Assembly: GCA_039920305.1 (NCBI GenBank)
Contig: JBDSEA010000022.1
Coordinates: forward strand, 1 to 7,937
DNA: 7,937 nucleotides
From: DASRAJ01 sp039920305
Lineage (GTDB): Bacteria; Bacteroidota; Bacteroidia; Chitinophagales; UBA10324
Reading direction: 5' to 3'
Under the pieces are notes generated by a model that worked only from the letters and a program-made list of their open reading frames with translations, did not search any database and had not been told where the DNA came from. Made by a program: the position numbers and the translations under genes. Shown here in pieces: positions 7,325 through 7,937 of this stretch (the first letter of the stretch is position 1; each line of letters starts with the position of its first letter).

Positions 7325-7353
7325 AAAACCTGACTGAAAGTAACAGGTTTTTT
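7325..7353 (+). terminator. Rho-independent terminator closing the 783-7284 gene run
   Basis: AAAACCTG (7325-7332) pairs perfectly with CAGGTTTT (7344-7351). Inside the loop ACT (7333-7335) can pair with AGT (7339-7341) around GAA, extending the stem with an AA bulge. The right arm runs into six T's (7348-7353). It lies 40 bp after the DUF2461 stop and separates this transcript from the heat-shock gene. The stem has only three G-C pairs in its main part, so termination may be moderate rather than complete. Confidence 0.7.
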
Positions 7354-7426
7354 AGAAAATATGACGCATAAAGAGCGATGGTATTGGGTTTGATTAACCG
7401 GATGCATAACCAAAAAAATTAAAGCC

Positions 7427-7867
7427 ATGTCACTCGTAAAATTTAAATCGAACTCGATCGAAAAGCCTTTCGATCAGATGTTCCGGAACATCTTCAATGA
7501 TGATTTCGATGGTTTCTTTGTAAAGCCTTTCAATTCCGGATTTTCACCCGCTGTGAATGTGGTGGAAGGAAAAGAAAATTTCCGACTGGAAATTGCAGTT
7601 CCCGGTTTCAGCAAGAATGATTTTAACCTGAAGCTGGATGGCAATCTGCTGACGGTAAGCGGTGAAAAGAAGAATGAGGCGAACAAGGAAGAAGAAAATT
7701 ACACCATGCGTGAATTTTCGCACAGCACTTTCAGCCGAACCTTTACGCTGCCGCAATCGGTTGATTCAAATAAGATTGGTGCAGAATATAATGAGGGAAT
7801 TCTAAAGGTTACTCTTCCGAAGCGGGAAGAGATGAAACATAAATCTTTAGAGATTAAGGTTTCATAA
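7427..7867 (+). CDS. hsp20: Small heat-shock protein, Hsp20 / alpha-crystallin family
   Basis: A 146-residue ATP-independent holdase chaperone of the cytosol that binds unfolding proteins and forms oligomers. The N-terminal arm (1-39) is Phe-rich with FDQMFRNIF and FDGFF. The alpha-crystallin domain runs from PAVNVVEGKENFRLEIAVPGF (41-61) through LDGNLLTVSGEKK (70-82) and YTMREFSHSTFSRTFTLPQSVD (92-113) to the diagnostic GILKVTLPK (124-132). The C-terminal LEIKV (141-145) is the IxI-type oligomerisation motif. Length is normal for Bacteroidetes members. The ATG at 7427 sits behind an A-rich leader (CAAAAAAATTAAAGCC). The gene is insulated by a terminator on each side, so it is probably a single-gene transcript. 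I see no CIRCE element and no clear Bacteroidetes promoter in 7354-7426. Two adjacent inverted repeats in codons 10-23 may be regulatory. Confidence 0.95.
   Translation: MSLVKFKSNSIEKPFDQMFRNIFNDDFDGFFVKPFNSGFSPAVNVVEGKENFRLEIAVPGFSKNDFNLKLDGNLLTVSGEKKNEANKEEENYTMREFSHSTFSRTFTLPQSVDSNKIGAEYNEGILKVTLPKREEMKHKSLEIKVS
7456..7475 (+). repeat. Perfect 8-bp inverted repeat early in the Hsp20 coding region
   Basis: GATCGAAA (7456-7463) and TTTCGATC (7468-7475) are exact reverse complements with the tetraloop AGCC between them. The repeat starts 29 nt after the first base of the start codon, in codons 10-17 (SIEKPFDQ region). It is directly followed by the second palindrome at 7476. Confidence 0.8.
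7476..7493 (+). repeat. Perfect 18-bp palindrome early in the Hsp20 coding region
   Basis: AGATGTTCCGGAACATCT is identical to its own reverse complement. As RNA it could form a 7-bp stem with a CCGG loop. As DNA it has the dyad symmetry of a dimeric-protein site. It abuts the preceding 8-bp inverted repeat without a spacer. Function is unknown; the sequence also encodes MFRNI of the protein. Confidence 0.8.
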
Positions 7868-7892
7868 GAGTTTGCATAGGTTTGTTAAGCTG

Positions 7893-7928
7893 AACCGGTG
7901 TTACAATATTGTGGCACCGGTTTTTTTT
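7893..7928 (+). terminator. Strong rho-independent terminator after hsp20
   Basis: AACCGGTG (7893-7900) pairs perfectly with CACCGGTT (7915-7922), followed by an uninterrupted T-run to 7928. The 14-nt loop contains the self-complementary ACAATATTGT (7903-7912), which could fold as a small second stem on top. It lies 25 bp after the hsp20 stop. The T-run is on the plus-strand side only, with no matching A-run to the left of the stem, so it acts in one direction. Confidence 0.9.
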
Positions 7929-7937
7929 ATTTACAGT

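Noticed and set aside
7354..7426. Possible hsp20 promoter (TATTGGGTTTG) and a GGTT-TGATT-AACC inverted repeat
   Set aside because: The spacing between TA and TTTG does not fit TAnnTTTG, no -33 TTTG is correctly placed, and the 4-bp repeat is too short to support a site.
7183..7428. 81-codon minus-strand open frame across the DUF2461/hsp20 gap
   Set aside because: It covers the end of a clear plus-strand gene and a plus-strand terminator, with no recognisable protein motif.
1..7937. Mobile element, CRISPR array, tRNA or rRNA
   Set aside because: No transposase or integrase frame, terminal inverted repeats, spaced direct repeats or cloverleaf-like sequence was seen on either strand.

Overview
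The window looks like a piece of a chromosome from a free-living Bacteroidota (Bacteroidetes) member, plausibly of the Chitinophagales/Sphingobacteriales type. This rests on the gene families, the composition and the translation starts. The cut-off gene at the left edge has the layout of Bacteroidetes surface proteins: a signal peptide ending NAQ, a CARDB-like fold, then an adhesin-type jelly roll. The start codons mostly lack a Shine-Dalgarno sequence and sit behind A/T-rich leaders. A DUF2461 protein and a single-domain heptose-phosphate kinase also fit. The lineage is inference from these traits; there is no rRNA or marker gene here.

Layout. Positions 1-588 (minus strand) hold the N-terminal 196 codons of a secreted protein that runs off the left edge. 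A 194-bp divergent intergenic region follows. From 783 to 7284 five genes lie head-to-tail on the plus strand with gaps of 2, 34, 1 and 30 bp, so they probably form one operon: a class I PLP aminotransferase (783-1976), a PfkB-family heptose-7-phosphate kinase (1979-2959), a very large membrane glycosyltransferase (2994-5852), a SAM-dependent methyltransferase (5854-6585) and a DUF2461 protein (6616-7284). A rho-independent terminator at 7325-7353 closes the run. A separate small heat-shock protein gene (7427-7867) follows with its own strong terminator (7893-7928).

How the genes may work together. The central and most unusual gene encodes three modules in one chain: an ALG5/DPM1-like GT2 domain that would make a polyprenyl-phosphate sugar on the cytoplasmic face, a polytopic GT-C (family 39/ArnT-like) domain that would use such a lipid-linked sugar on the outer face of the inner membrane, and a C-terminal TPR array that my topology reading places in the periplasm. 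With the heptose-phosphate kinase upstream and the methyltransferase 1 bp downstream, the operon is most simply read as an envelope glycan or glycoprotein decoration unit. The acceptor and the sugar cannot be told from the sequence.

Other points of interest are a perfect 10-bp-stem hairpin at the GT2/GT-C junction, two adjacent perfect inverted repeats at the start of the heat-shock gene coding region, and an in-frame 28-codon coding-like extension after the stop codon of the DUF2461 gene. I saw no tRNA, rRNA, CRISPR array, insertion sequence or integrase.
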